From: Planctomycetota bacterium
GTDB lineage: Bacteria > Planctomycetota > Phycisphaerae > UBA1845
Direction of reading: 5' to 3'
Length of the DNA: 64,000 nt
NCBI GenBank assembly: GCA_016208685.1
Contig: JACQXM010000003.1
Span: 1 to 64,000, forward strand
Below, piece after piece: positions 50,021-59,716 of this stretch. The notes beneath the pieces are model-generated. The model did not search any database. It was not told the origin of the DNA and saw nothing but the letters and a program-made list of their open reading frames with translations. Both the position numbers and the translations under genes were made by a program. Numbering within the stretch: position 1 is the stretch's first letter; every line of letters begins with the position of its first letter.

Positions 50021-51982
50021 TCAGTGGGCTGCGCGGCGGGAAATCGGCGCGCAATAGAGCCCCAGGCGTTTGCGGTTCCACCATGCCCCGGTGGCCTGCC
50101 TGCTCGAGTGGTCCGTGAACGTGTAATCGTACACCACGGCGCGGACCTGGCGCGGCGGCTCGTCGGGAAACGGATTTTGCGCGAAGAGCGCCAGCACCGG
50201 CGGTGAACCCTCGAGCAGGCGTTGCATGACGCTTACGACCCAGGGGTTGGCGCGCACGCTGCCCAGCGCCGCAAACCACAACTGCCAGTCCAGACGCGGC
50301 TGGTGCGGCGCGCAGAAGCCGGGGGCGCGATCCACCCGCCCGGGCTTCCAGGGCAGCTCGTATTCCAGCCATGTCTGCCCGTCGCGCGTTCCTTCGAAGA
50401 CGATTTCCCGGCGCTGCGTCGTCATGTTCTGGAAGAGGCCATAGGCGTTGACGCTGCGGAAGGGCGAAAGATGACGCTCCCACGCCTGCACCCACCGGGG
50501 GAGCAGGTCGCGCCGGCCCAGCCGACTCACACCCTCGGCGAGACTCGCGGTCACCACCACCATCGCCAGCGCGACGTGCAGAGCCGCACGGGCCCGGCCG
50601 AAGCGGGCACGCGGCGCGGCGGGCGGCGGCGGTAGCGGCACGAAGTGGCCGCAGGCGGGGCTGGGTGCCGGAGAGTCGGGCGCCTGGGGCGCAGGCATCG
50701 GACATAGTGTCGTATATGCGTCAGTCATCCAGGGTCCGCGCCGCCGCCGGGGCAGAAAGCGTGCGAGCAGCCGATCGTCCAGGAGCGGGACGCACAGCGC
50801 CACGGTCAGGAGATTGAAGAAGTTGTAGTTGCCCGTGGCTCCGATGAGCACCATGAGCAGCACCGTGGCGGCGGCGGCGAATTGCCGCGGACGCCGCGGT
50901 GCGGTGAACAGGAAGGGAACGACCAGTTCAATGCCGAACATCACGGCGCAACAGACCTGGTGCCACCACAGGGGCAGGTGGTGGGCGTACCACGCGGTCC
51001 ACGTCGGCAACGGCTGCGTCCAGTAGTGAACGGTAAGCGCTGTCAGATCCCGCCAGACCGGATCCCCGCCGACGAGTTTCACCGCCCCGGAAAGGAACAT
51101 CAGACGAAACAGCAGCCAGCGGAGCAGTCCGATCATGATCCGCGAGGGAGCGGCGTCGCTCCACAGGCGCGGGCGCAGGCGCCACGGCGCGAAGAAGACG
51201 GCGAGCAGCCCGGTTTCCAGCAGCAGGATGTCCCATTGGAAGCTCAGAAACACATTGCCCACGTGCGACAGTGACAGATAGATGACCCAAAGCAGCGCGG
51301 CAGCCAGGGCGGGCGCGAAGTCGAGGATGAGCAGGATCGAGAGCACGGCCCCGCCGCGACAGAGCCACAGGAGCGTCCGGTCGCCGGCATCCCACCAGCA
51401 GACGGTAGGCAGGAGCCGATAGGCGGTGTCGCCGAGGCGCTCGTGCATGCGCGCCAGGTACTCACCGGCCGGCAGGATGCCGCCTTCCCCGACCAGTCCG
51501 AGAAACTGGCTGCCCAGCGAGAGAAAGGCGACGAGGTAGATGACGCCCAGCAGTCGCAGAAACAGCCAGCGCGTCAGCAGGTATGAAGAGCCTGTCGGGC
51601 CCGGTCCCCAAAGCAGGCGGGTCAGGAGGCTCAAGCCCCGGCGATGGCCGGCGATCCAGCGGTACGCGACCCGACTAGTCGCGGCGAACCCCGGCACGCG
51701 ACGGTAGGCGGCGAGCGCCCAGCGCCCGCGGGGCGCGAAGGCCAGCGCCCGCAGCACGGCCTCCGCCCCGCTGTACACGGCCCCGTCCGTTTCGATGAGC
51801 TGCGCCGCCGTGCGGAATTCCTCCGGCGCGATTTCGGGAAACTGCCCCACCACCTGCTGGTACGGAGCGTAGTCCACTCGGTCGCCGGTTCGGGCCCGCC
51901 AGCGGAAGATCCAGGCGCGGCAGAAACCGCAGTCGCCGTCAAAGAGCAGGAGCGGCTTGGGGGGTTTGAAGGCTGTTTTCAT
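50021..51982 (-). CDS. Fusion of DCC thiol-oxidoreductase domain and lipase maturation factor
   Basis: 653 residues from ATG 51982. Residues 1-125 are a DCC/DUF393 domain with LLLFDGDCGFCRAWIFRWR (CxxC redox motif). Residues 145 to about 640 match the lipase maturation factor (LMF) family: YLLTRWLFLRLLGVIYLVAF, multiple membrane helices, WDILLLETGLLAVFFAPW, MFLSGAVKLVGGDPVW, then a C-terminal domain with VNAYGLFQNMTTQRREIVFE and WQLWFAALG. A Pro-rich linker lies near 430-460. In animals LMF1 helps fold lipases in the ER; the bacterial role is unknown. The DCC fusion suggests disulphide handling of exported proteins, fitting the Cys-rich secretome here. Confidence 0.85.
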   Translation of the reverse strand: MKTAFKPPKPLLLFDGDCGFCRAWIFRWRARTGDRVDYAPYQQVVGQFPEIAPEEFRTAAQLIETDGAVYSGAEAVLRALAFAPRGRWALAAYRRVPGFAATSRVAYRWIAGHRRGLSLLTRLLWGPGPTGSSYLLTRWLFLRLLGVIYLVAFLSLGSQFLGLVGEGGILPAGEYLARMHERLGDTAYRLLPTVCWWDAGDRTLLWLCRGGAVLSILLILDFAPALAAALLWVIYLSLSHVGNVFLSFQWDILLLETGLLAVFFAPWRLRPRLWSDAAPSRIMIGLLRWLLFRLMFLSGAVKLVGGDPVWRDLTALTVHYWTQPLPTWTAWYAHHLPLWWHQVCCAVMFGIELVVPFLFTAPRRPRQFAAAATVLLMVLIGATGNYNFFNLLTVALCVPLLDDRLLARFLPRRRRGPWMTDAYTTLCPMPAPQAPDSPAPSPACGHFVPLPPPPAAPRARFGRARAALHVALAMVVVTASLAEGVSRLGRRDLLPRWVQAWERHLSPFRSVNAYGLFQNMTTQRREIVFEGTRDGQTWLEYELPWKPGRVDRAPGFCAPHQPRLDWQLWFAALGSVRANPWVVSVMQRLLEGSPPVLALFAQNPFPDEPPRQVRAVVYDYTFTDHSSRQATGAWWNRKRLGLYCAPISRRAAH

Positions 51983-52186
51983 GGGACGAGGGCGCGTCGC
52001 CGACGCCAAACCACCGGCGGCGCCCCGCCGGCGCCGCGTGAAGCCGCCGCTGCTTGGCGCCGAAGGGCGAGCTCGCCGGTCGGGGGGGTAACCTACCGGG
52101 GAGACACTCGAGCGTCCATCGCCGGGCGCAAACCGCCACGCGCTTCGCGGGCGGTGGCGGAGGCGCGTACGGGATGGCCGAGGGAG

Positions 52187-52729
52187 TCATCGTGAGGTTC
52201 TCGTGCCGTAATGCAGGTGGATCAACGACGGTTCGCCGCCGGGAGGGATGACCACGACGAAGAGGTGGTCGTACTCATGCGCGCCGATGGTGGGAACTCG
52301 GTCCTCGCCGACACCCAGCCCCTTCAGGATGGCGGGGATGGTGTCGGAGTGTCCGACCACGAGCACGGACTGGCCGCGATGCTCGGTTTTCAGGCGTTCC
52401 ACCAGGCGGTCCACCTCGGGCGCGCCCGTCATCCGCGGCACGATCTCCAGCAGCCCCGCCAGCGCCCGGACCGTCTGCCGGGTGCGACGCGCTTCGGTGT
52501 GGTAGATGGCCGCCAGTCCGGCGGAACGCAGGGCCTGTTGCAGGTCGTAGGCGCGTTTCTCGCCCGCCTTGGAAAGGAACGGATCCTGCGGCGGACCGAC
52601 ATCGGGCTCCGCGTGCCGGACGATGTAGATGATGGTGGGGGTTGCGGCGGCGGAGGTCGCGGGTTCGGCAGGTTCGGCGGCGGATGCCGCGCCGGCGAGG
52701 ATGGCTCCGTAAGCGATCAGCAGCGTCAT
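52187..52729 (-). CDS. Secreted histidine phosphatase (SixA/phosphoglycerate mutase-like)
   Basis: 180 residues from ATG 52729. Signal peptide ends GAASAA. The catalytic RHG-type motif is IIYIVRHAEPD near residue 38, followed by LSKAGEKRAYDLQQAL, YHTEARRTRQTVRALAG and the second His in LVVGHSDTIPAIL. It hydrolyses phosphate esters; the substrate is unknown. The frame is open upstream to 53041 but that part encodes a decayed DCC fragment, so a fusion protein is unlikely. Confidence 0.85.
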   Translation of the reverse strand: MTLLIAYGAILAGAASAAEPAEPATSAAATPTIIYIVRHAEPDVGPPQDPFLSKAGEKRAYDLQQALRSAGLAAIYHTEARRTRQTVRALAGLLEIVPRMTGAPEVDRLVERLKTEHRGQSVLVVGHSDTIPAILKGLGVGEDRVPTIGAHEYDHLFVVVIPPGGEPSLIHLHYGTRTSR

Positions 52730-52929
52730 CGAGGCGATTCTCCCGCCGTTCGCCGCGTGTCCCGGCGCCAGTTGCCCGGCGACGGAGACGGCCCCACCGG
52801 CGCCCAGCCTGTACCTGCGGCACGTAACCGCTATGCCGACGCACCTTGCATTCCTGTCGAGTCGCGGGCCGCCTGCGGTCGCATTCGATTCACGCGCGGC
52901 GATCCGCTCGAAGCAGGAACCCCCGAACG

Positions 52930-53041
52930 CTTCTGAGGCGTCACCGGTTTTGGCCTGCCAGCGCACGATCCACGCGCGGCAGAAACCGCAGTCGCCGTCG
53001 TAGACCAGGAGGGGCTCGATTGGGCGAAGGGAGGTAGGCAT
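52930..53041 (-). pseudogene. Truncated DCC/DUF393 domain remnant
   Basis: The first about 36 residues (PLLVYDGDCGFCRAWIVRWQ, then AKTGDAS) closely match the start of the DCC-LMF fusion gene at 51982. Similarity then stops abruptly, and the following sequence has no family pattern before the phosphatase start. It is a partial duplicate of the neighbouring domain. Confidence 0.7.
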
Positions 53042-53080
53042 GACTAAACCGATTGCCCAGCCACGCTACAATGGCGAACA

Positions 53081-53635
53081 CTATCGTCCTTCCCGCGTGT
53101 CCGCACCTCGCCGGTGGTCACGTATCTGCTTGCGGGCGAGCAGCATCCACTGAGCGCCGAGAACCACATGCCAACACTCGCGAACCGTAAGGCTTGCCAA
53201 ACAAAACAGAGCGACCTTCACGATAAAATAAGACGTAGCACTCCGGGGCGTAGGCCAAACTTTATCAAAAACATCCATCCCGGCGAGTGCCCAGACACAG
53301 AGTGTAGTCAGAATGGCAAGTATTGCCGTTTGAAATGTAAAGACATATTCCCGAAACCCACCACCCCGATAACCAGCCAGCTCCTGTATTTCCTCTGCCT
53401 CCAGCAGGGCCTGCGCGTTCCCGGCCCAGGAGAACGACAAACCGACTAGAATCCCGGCGAGCGGGAGTAGCACGGCATTTGCGCAAGCCGCAATCTCGCC
53501 AGGGACAATAGCGCCTAGCCCGATACCAATGCCCATATGTACTATCATCCACCGGTTAAGCAAACGGCGAAAGCCTGGACTCGCCCCGGTGCCAACGAAG
53601 AACCAATTCCAGAAGCTCATCCAACGATCAGCCAT
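53081..53635 (-). CDS. Four-helix membrane protein of an unassigned two-gene cassette
   Basis: 184 residues from ATG 53635; ATGGCTGA overlaps the stop of the upstream gene, implying coupling. Membrane segments are at about 26-45 (WMIVHMGIGIGLGAIVP), 48-68 (ANAVLLPLAGILVGLSFSWA), 98-118 (YVFTFQTAILAILTTLCVWA) and 132-152 (YFIVKVALFCLASLTV). The loop QALLEAEEIQELAGY and the later ECWHVVLGAQ are distinctive. GC content is visibly lower than that of flanking genes. No known family was recognised; a membrane effector of a defence pair is the best guess. Confidence 0.65.
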   Translation of the reverse strand: MADRWMSFWNWFFVGTGASPGFRRLLNRWMIVHMGIGIGLGAIVPGEIAACANAVLLPLAGILVGLSFSWAGNAQALLEAEEIQELAGYRGGGFREYVFTFQTAILAILTTLCVWALAGMDVFDKVWPTPRSATSYFIVKVALFCLASLTVRECWHVVLGAQWMLLARKQIRDHRRGADTREGR

Positions 53636-54506
53636 GATCGATTGAGTTACGGATGCGTGCGTACGTTTCGCGCACCTTTGCAATCACCTTTTGCAGCCAC
53701 GGAATCTCCTCGTCCGTACTTTCGTAAAGAACCGTCACATTGACCGGATTGCCACGTAGTCTTTTCGTAACCGCGCACGTGCTGTTTCGGGGCACGATCT
53801 TGGCTGCTGCCTCGGCACCGGTGCTCGCCGCCGAGCGCGCAAGTGGTTCAAGGGTGTCGCAATTGAGATCGGAACCATCCAGAACCGTCTTACCCTTCTC
53901 GCCAGCGGCCTCGGCAAGCAGTTTTTGCATCGGGCGGTGGAAGTCAGACTCGACGTCAAAGGCGTTCGGACGGCTAAAAGTCATCCAAAACTGGCGCACT
54001 CTCTCGGCGCTTCTTAGGTGTGCGATGAACTCCATTGGATCACTCAGTTCCGCGACAGCGAACGTAACACCGTATTCGCGGGCTTGGGTCGTAGCATTGA
54101 GTAGCCGACCCAGCCGGGCAGCAATTTGCGTCGGTGGGCCGCCAACGTCGGGCACCTTTGCAATCGCTACGAGCTCGTATGTAAGGTCTAGTAGAACGTG
54201 CGTATACGGTGCTCGTTCGAACTCTTCGTCTACGAAGTCTCGGGCAGTCCCATCAAACCGTTGTAATTTAGAGCGTGTTGTCATGCCAAGCCGAAAGTAT
54301 ACGCTGCCCCCATCAAGTGCGTTTGTGTTTCCTATATGCCATACGGTGCCACGGCGCATTTCTATGGACGGACGGGACATTATGGCGGCGCGTAGTATGT
54401 GCTCTTTGCGTGGGGGTGGATGTAGTTGTAGCTGGCTGCTGAAGAAAACGCTGAGCCGGAATAGCTGAAAGTCAATTGACCCGGAGTGCAAACGCTGTAA
54501 TAACAT
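53628..54506 (-). CDS. Soluble protein of an unassigned two-gene cassette
   Basis: 292 residues from ATG 54506 (start uncertain, weak ribosome site). Predicted mixed alpha/beta with no membrane segment. The N-terminal part has [18 protein letters not shown] and [20 protein letters not shown], the middle [20 protein letters not shown], and the C-terminal [18 protein letters not shown]. The layout of an N-terminal barrel-like part and a C-terminal ligand-type domain recalls sensor subunits in phage-defence pairs, but no family can be named. Coupled to the membrane gene by an 8-nt overlap. Lower GC than neighbours suggests transfer. Confidence 0.62.
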   Translation of the reverse strand: MLLQRLHSGSIDFQLFRLSVFFSSQLQLHPPPRKEHILRAAIMSRPSIEMRRGTVWHIGNTNALDGGSVYFRLGMTTRSKLQRFDGTARDFVDEEFERAPYTHVLLDLTYELVAIAKVPDVGGPPTQIAARLGRLLNATTQAREYGVTFAVAELSDPMEFIAHLRSAERVRQFWMTFSRPNAFDVESDFHRPMQKLLAEAAGEKGKTVLDGSDLNCDTLEPLARSAASTGAEAAAKIVPRNSTCAVTKRLRGNPVNVTVLYESTDEEIPWLQKVIAKVRETYARIRNSIDHG

Positions 54507-54563
54507 AGGTCTGCGCTACCGTCCGTCCCGCCTTCTTACCAATTGTTTATGCATACTCGTCGT

Positions 54564-55727
54564 TCACGCCACCTTCGCGCACACCTTCTTCGCCGCGTCG
54601 GTCAGGTCGCCGGCCGTGATGAGCTGCTCGATGGCGGCTTCCTTGAGCATGGTGCGGGCCCGCTCCACGTTGGTGCCCTCCAGCCGCACCACCACCGGCA
54701 CCTTGAAGCCGATCTCCCGCGCCGCGGCGATCAGCGCCTCGGCGATGGTGTCGCACTTGGCGATGCCCCCGAAGATGTTGACCAGGACGCCCTTGACCTT
54801 GTGATCCGAGAGGATGATGCGGAACGCCTCCACCGCGCCCTCCGCGGTAACCGACCCGCCCACGTCGAGGAAGTTCGCCGGCTCGCCGCCGTGCAGCTTG
54901 ATGATGTCCATGGTGGACATCGCCAGCCCCGCCCCGTTCACCAGGCAGCCGATGTTGCCCTCCAGCGCGATGTACGAGAGGTTGTGCTCCTTGGCCCGCA
55001 GCTCCATGGGGTTCTCCTCGCTGGGGTCGAACATCTCCTGGAGCCGCTTGTGGCGGAAAACGGCGTTGTCGTCGAAGTTCATCTTGGCGTCGATGGCCAT
55101 GACCTCGCCCGACGCGGTGCACACCAGGGGGTTGATCTCCGCCAGGGAGCAATCGTACTTGTAGAAGACGTCCACCAGCCCGCGGATCACCTTCCGCGCC
55201 GCCGCCACCTGTTCCTTGGCGGTGATGCCCAGTGCCGCGACGAGCTGCGCAAGCTGAAACTCCAGCAGCCCCAGGTGCGGGTGCAGCCAGTGCTTGACAA
55301 TGGCCTCCGGCTTCTCCTTAGCCACCACCTCGATTTCCACGCCGCCCTCGCGGGAGACCATCACCACCGGACGGCGCCGCCCGCGATCCACCACCACCGC
55401 GGCATAGTACTCCTTGGCGATGTCCACGGCGGAAGCGATGAGCAGCTTCTTGACGGCTATGCCCTGCGGGCCGGTCTGCGGGGAGACCATGCGGTTGCGG
55501 AGCATGAAGTCCGCCGCGGCGCGGACTTCGGCGGCATCGCTACAGAGCTTGACGAATCCCGCCTTGCCGCGCCCGCCGGCGAAGACCTGGGCCTTGACCA
55601 CCACCCGCCCGCGAATGTCGTTGTAGGCCGCCGTCGCCGCCTCCGCGGTTTCCACCACGCGCGAAGCGGGCACGGGCACGCCCGCCTCGGCCAGAAGCTG
55701 CCGGGCTTGGTATTCGTGTACTTTCAT
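54564..55727 (-). CDS. sucC: Succinyl-CoA synthetase beta subunit
   Basis: SucC binds ATP or GTP and succinate in the TCA-cycle ligase. The start is [20 protein letters not shown]. The ATP-grasp loop is [35 protein letters not shown] and [20 protein letters not shown] follow, and [12 protein letters not shown] and the C-terminal CoA-ligase domain are complete. 387 residues is normal. ATG 55727 is set by the conserved N-terminus. No sucD is adjacent in this window. Confidence 0.95.
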   Translation of the reverse strand: MKVHEYQARQLLAEAGVPVPASRVVETAEAATAAYNDIRGRVVVKAQVFAGGRGKAGFVKLCSDAAEVRAAADFMLRNRMVSPQTGPQGIAVKKLLIASAVDIAKEYYAAVVVDRGRRRPVVMVSREGGVEIEVVAKEKPEAIVKHWLHPHLGLLEFQLAQLVAALGITAKEQVAAARKVIRGLVDVFYKYDCSLAEINPLVCTASGEVMAIDAKMNFDDNAVFRHKRLQEMFDPSEENPMELRAKEHNLSYIALEGNIGCLVNGAGLAMSTMDIIKLHGGEPANFLDVGGSVTAEGAVEAFRIILSDHKVKGVLVNIFGGIAKCDTIAEALIAAAREIGFKVPVVVRLEGTNVERARTMLKEAAIEQLITAGDLTDAAKKVCAKVA

Positions 55728-55881
55728 GCCCGGCATTGTGGGACAAAGCCGCGTGCGAATCAATCCGACGCATGGCGTGGCGACAACGCCTGCGTTAGGA
55801 TGTCGCTCCCGTCGCGCGCCGCAGCCATCGGTGCCCGCGGCGCGCCGCGGGACGGGAGCCAAGCGATAACAGGAGCGATTC

Positions 55882-57915
55882 ATGGCCGTCGTGCAACTGG
55901 ATCATCTGCGGAACATCGTGCTCGTGGGACATACGGGGTCGGGCAAGACCACGCTGGCGGAGGCGCTCATGTTCAAGGCCGGCGCCACCACGCGTCAGGG
56001 GAGCGTGCCCGACCGCACGTCGATCCTGGACAGCTCCGACGAGGCGCGGGAGAAGCTCTCCTCCAACGACTCGGCCATCTGCTACGCCACGCACAAGGGC
56101 GTGCATGTGAACATCATCGACACGCCGGGCGTCAGTGCCTTCTGCGGCACGGCGATCGCCGCCCTGGCGGCGGCGGAATGCGCCGTGGTCGTGGTCTCCG
56201 CCTCGGCGGGCATCCAGGTCAACACCCGCAAGCTGATGGAGCGCGCCCGGGAGTACGGGCTGGGGATCTGGATCGTCATCAACCACATTACGGCCGCCAA
56301 CCTCGACCTGCCGCGGCTGCTGGGGCAGATTCAGGAGGCCTTCGGCACCCAGTGCGTCCCCATCAACTTGCCCGCCAAGGGCGGCAAGGGGGTCGTCGAT
56401 TGTTTCTTGAATGAATCAGGAGCGACGGAGTTCTCCGATGTGGCCTCCACGCACACCGCGATCATCGAAGCCATCGTGGGGGTTGATGACGCCCTGACGG
56501 AGAAATACCTGGGTGGCGGGCTGGCCGCGGACGAGGCTCGCGCCGTCGCCGCACAGGCGGTGGCGAAGGGGGCGTTCGTGCCCATTCTGTTCACCGATGC
56601 CGGCGCCGACATGGGCATCACGGAGTTCCTCGACGCCCTGGTGACGCTCTGTCCGAGCCCGCTCACGGGCAAACGCCGGGCGGTCGTGGATGGCGGAACC
56701 TCGACCGAAATCAAGCCCACTCCCGAGGGGCCCTTTGTTGGCCAGGTCTTCAAGGTGAGCACCGACCCCCGAAGCCACATCAAGTACCTGGCGGTGCGCG
56801 TGCATTCGGGTCGGCTTACGCCGGAGATGGCCATCAAAACCGCCGGCGAAACCAAAGGAGTGCGCCCGGGGCAGATCATGCGTTTCTTCGGCTCCGAGCA
56901 CAAGGAGCTGGAGGCCGGTGTCGCGGGGGACGTGGTGGCCCTCGCCAAGCTGGACTTCGCCATCGGCGACGCGATTTTCACCGCCAAGGGCGGCACCATA
57001 CCCATGCCCACGTTCCCCAAGCCCATGTACTCGCTGGCGGTGGAATCCAAGTCCCGCGGCGACGAAGACAAAATCGGCGTGGCGCTCAAGCGCTTCGCTG
57101 AGGAGGACCCCTGCTTCGCCTACGAACGCGGAACCGGCGGCGAACTGGTGATTCGCGGCATGGGCGAGACGCAGCTTCGCACCTACCTGACGCGCATGGC
57201 CAAGATCTACAAGCTGCACGTGGAAACCAAGGCCCCGAAGATTCCGTACCGCGAGACCATTCTGGGAAGCGCCCACGACATTGAATACACGCACAAAAAG
57301 CAGACCGGCGGTGCCGGGCAATACGGCAAGGTGGTGATCAATCTGTTGCCCGCCAACCGCGGCGACGGCTACGAGTTCGTCGACAAGATCTTCGGCGGCG
57401 CCATCGATCAGCCGTTCCGCGTCAGCGTGGACAAAGGGGTCCGCGGCGCCATGGTGGAGGGCGTGCTCGCCGGGTATCCGGTCGTCGACGTGAAGGTGGA
57501 GCTGATCGACGGCAAAACGCACCCCGTGGACAGCAAAGACATCGCCTTTCAGATCGCGGGCCGCGGGGCGTTCAAAGATGCCTTCATGAAGGCCAAACCC
57601 GTGCTGCTGGAGCCAATCGTGACCATCGAAGTCACGGCGCCGGCGGACAACGTGGGCGACATCCAGGGTGATCTGGCGTCGCGTCGCGGCCGGCCGCAGG
57701 GACAGGACATGCTTCCCGGCAACATGTCGCTTATCAAGGCCATTGTGCCCCTGGCGGAAGTGGCGGATTACAACTCCAGGCTGTCGAGCATCACCGGCGG
57801 CCAGGGCAGCTACGCCATGGAGTTCTCGCACTACGAAGTCGTGCCCGGCAACGTGCAGCAGCAGATCGTCGACGCCGCCAAACGCGAGAAGGAAGCGGAA
57901 CGAGCGGGGGCGTAA
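55882..57915 (+). CDS. Elongation factor G-like GTPase
   Basis: 677 residues from ATG 55882 (AGGAG 6 nt upstream). The G domain has GHTGSGKTTLAEALMFKAGA (P-loop) and IIDTPGVSAF (G3). The usual RGITI of switch I is replaced by a SSNDSAICY stretch, and the NKxD base motif by VINHIT, so it is not canonical EF-G. Domains II to V are present, with QTGGAGQYGKVVINLLP and late GSYAMEFSHYEVVP. EF-G paralogues of this type have unsettled roles in translation or ribosome rescue. Single gene, divergent from sucC. Confidence 0.88.
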   Translation: MAVVQLDHLRNIVLVGHTGSGKTTLAEALMFKAGATTRQGSVPDRTSILDSSDEAREKLSSNDSAICYATHKGVHVNIIDTPGVSAFCGTAIAALAAAECAVVVVSASAGIQVNTRKLMERAREYGLGIWIVINHITAANLDLPRLLGQIQEAFGTQCVPINLPAKGGKGVVDCFLNESGATEFSDVASTHTAIIEAIVGVDDALTEKYLGGGLAADEARAVAAQAVAKGAFVPILFTDAGADMGITEFLDALVTLCPSPLTGKRRAVVDGGTSTEIKPTPEGPFVGQVFKVSTDPRSHIKYLAVRVHSGRLTPEMAIKTAGETKGVRPGQIMRFFGSEHKELEAGVAGDVVALAKLDFAIGDAIFTAKGGTIPMPTFPKPMYSLAVESKSRGDEDKIGVALKRFAEEDPCFAYERGTGGELVIRGMGETQLRTYLTRMAKIYKLHVETKAPKIPYRETILGSAHDIEYTHKKQTGGAGQYGKVVINLLPANRGDGYEFVDKIFGGAIDQPFRVSVDKGVRGAMVEGVLAGYPVVDVKVELIDGKTHPVDSKDIAFQIAGRGAFKDAFMKAKPVLLEPIVTIEVTAPADNVGDIQGDLASRRGRPQGQDMLPGNMSLIKAIVPLAEVADYNSRLSSITGGQGSYAMEFSHYEVVPGNVQQQIVDAAKREKEAERAGA

Positions 57916-58056
57916 GAGGCGGTCGACCCGGGCCGGCGGTGGCAAGCGGATCGGCGGCTTGATTCTCTTGCGTTTTCTCGTGCTCAGCGGAATTTTCGGT
58001 GATCGAGACCCTGCGCCCCCAAGGACCACCTACACAAACGCCGTTAGAATACCGTA

Positions 58057-59202
58057 ATGGTCAGGGTTGCAGTCAGCGGAGAGCTGTTCACATGGGCCCT
58101 CGGTCGGGCTCGCCGGTCGATCCAGGATCTCGGGACGCGATTTCCGAAGCTCACGAAATGGGTGGCCGGTGAAGACCAGCCCACATTACGACAGCTTGAG
58201 GATTTCGCCAAGGCAACCTACGCCCCCTTGGGCTATTTCTTCCTTGCGGAACCCCCCGTCGAGTCTGTTCCGATCCCCGACTTTCGGACGATCGGGGGGG
58301 ACTACATCCAATGTCCCAGCCCCGATCTGCTCGACACCATCTACATCTGTCAGCAACGCCAGGATTGGTACCGTGAATACGCCCGTGTGAGTGGGGAGCG
58401 ACCGTTCCCCTTCGTCGGCCGAGCGACGACCGCCAGCGACATCGTCGAAGTCGCGGCTGACATGCGCCGCGCCTTGGCGTTCGACCTGGACGAGCGCCGG
58501 CGGATGGGCACGTGGGTGGAAGCACTTCAGACGTTCATCGGGCAGGCCGACAATCTCGGAATCCTCGTCATGGTTAATGGCGTCGTCGGCAGCAACAATC
58601 GACGGAAGCTCGATCCGCAGGAGTTCCGCGGCTTTGCTCTGACCGACCCAGTCGCACCCCTGGTGTTTGTCAACGGAGCAGACACGAAGGCGGCGCAGAT
58701 GTTCACGCTGGCCCACGAGCTCGCCCATCTCTGGTTGGGTGAGTCTGGGCTGACGGATGTTGAACCGAGGTCGGCCCCGACCGACCTCGTCGAGCGCTGG
58801 TGCAATCTTGTGGCCGCCGAACTGCTCGCGCCGCTGGCGATCGTGCGTCGGGAGTACGATCGCCGGGCACCCTTGCCGCAAGAGATGAAGCGCCTGGCCA
58901 GCCGGTTCAAGATCAGCACACTCGTCGTGCTTCGCCGAATTCATGACGCCGGCGGCCTCGCCGGGGACCGCTACCACGAGGCGTACGACGAAGAGGTGGA
59001 ACGGCTGTTGAGCCTGCCACGCGGGGCGGGCGGCAGCTTTTACCGTACGACAGCCGCGCGCGTGAGCGAACGCTTCGCCCGCGCCGTCGTCACCAGCACA
59101 TGGGAGGGCCGCTCGTCGTTCACCGAGGCGTTCCGGCTGTTGGGCTTCAAGAACATGCGCACGTTCCGGGAGCTGGGTCATCGCGTCGGCGTGGCGATCT
59201 AA
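58057..59202 (+). CDS. ImmA/IrrE-family metallopeptidase, antitoxin-like
   Basis: 381 residues. The N-terminal about 60 residues resemble a DNA-binding XRE-like start (LTKWVAGEDQPTLRQLEDFA). The zinc peptidase motif is FTLAHELAHLWLGESG (HELAH, near residue 218), with EWCNxxAAE-like WCNLVAAELLAPL after it. This is the COG2856-type partner of DUF4411 PIN proteins in toxin-antitoxin-like pairs. The stop overlaps the next ATG (TAATG). ATG 58057. Confidence 0.87.
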   Translation: MVRVAVSGELFTWALGRARRSIQDLGTRFPKLTKWVAGEDQPTLRQLEDFAKATYAPLGYFFLAEPPVESVPIPDFRTIGGDYIQCPSPDLLDTIYICQQRQDWYREYARVSGERPFPFVGRATTASDIVEVAADMRRALAFDLDERRRMGTWVEALQTFIGQADNLGILVMVNGVVGSNNRRKLDPQEFRGFALTDPVAPLVFVNGADTKAAQMFTLAHELAHLWLGESGLTDVEPRSAPTDLVERWCNLVAAELLAPLAIVRREYDRRAPLPQEMKRLASRFKISTLVVLRRIHDAGGLAGDRYHEAYDEEVERLLSLPRGAGGSFYRTTAARVSERFARAVVTSTWEGRSSFTEAFRLLGFKNMRTFRELGHRVGVAI

Positions 59203-59702
59203 TGGCCTACCTGCTCGACGCCAACGTCTTCATGGCCGCCAGTAACCTCCACTACGGGATGGACTTCTGCCCGGCGTTCTGGGATTGGCTCGTTCGCGAG
59301 CACGCGTCTGGCAAAGTCTTCAGCGTCGAGAAGGTCGGCGACGAGATCGCGGCGGGCGACGACGAACTCGCGAAATGGGCGCAAGAGCGCGGCGTCGAGT
59401 TCTTCGTGCCCCCCGACGGCGCGGCGGTGACGGGACTCGGCACCGTGGCGACGTGGGTTAATGGGCACCAGACGTACACCGCAGCGGCCAAGAACACGTT
59501 CCTCCAGATCGCCGACTACTACCTCGTGGCCCAGGCGCTGGGTGGCCGGCACGTCGTCGTGACGCATGAGAAGCCGGAAAACTCGGCGCACCGCGTCAAA
59601 ATTCCGAACGTTTGCATGGGGGTGCAAGTCAAGCACATGACGCCATTCGAGATGCTTCGCCGCGAGCGGGCGCGTTTTGTGCTTGGACGGCAAACAGAGT
59701 GA
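59202..59702 (+). CDS. DUF4411-family PIN-like protein, toxin-like
   Basis: 166 residues from ATG 59202, coupled to the ImmA-like gene. The N-terminal MAYLLDANVFMAASNLHYGM carries the first PIN Asp. FCPAFWDWL, DDELAKWAQERGVEFF, IADYYLVAQAL (second Asp) and VTHE follow, then KIPNVCMGVQVKHMTPFEML. The PIN fold suggests RNase activity. Together with the upstream peptidase this forms a known two-gene toxin-antitoxin-like arrangement. Confidence 0.87.
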   Translation: MAYLLDANVFMAASNLHYGMDFCPAFWDWLVREHASGKVFSVEKVGDEIAAGDDELAKWAQERGVEFFVPPDGAAVTGLGTVATWVNGHQTYTAAAKNTFLQIADYYLVAQALGGRHVVVTHEKPENSAHRVKIPNVCMGVQVKHMTPFEMLRRERARFVLGRQTE

Positions 59703-59716
59703 GCTGCGTCGAGAAG

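Noticed and set aside
52187-53041. Fusion protein of DCC domain and histidine phosphatase
   Set aside because: The DCC part breaks off after about 36 residues and the phosphatase has its own signal peptide and start at 52729.
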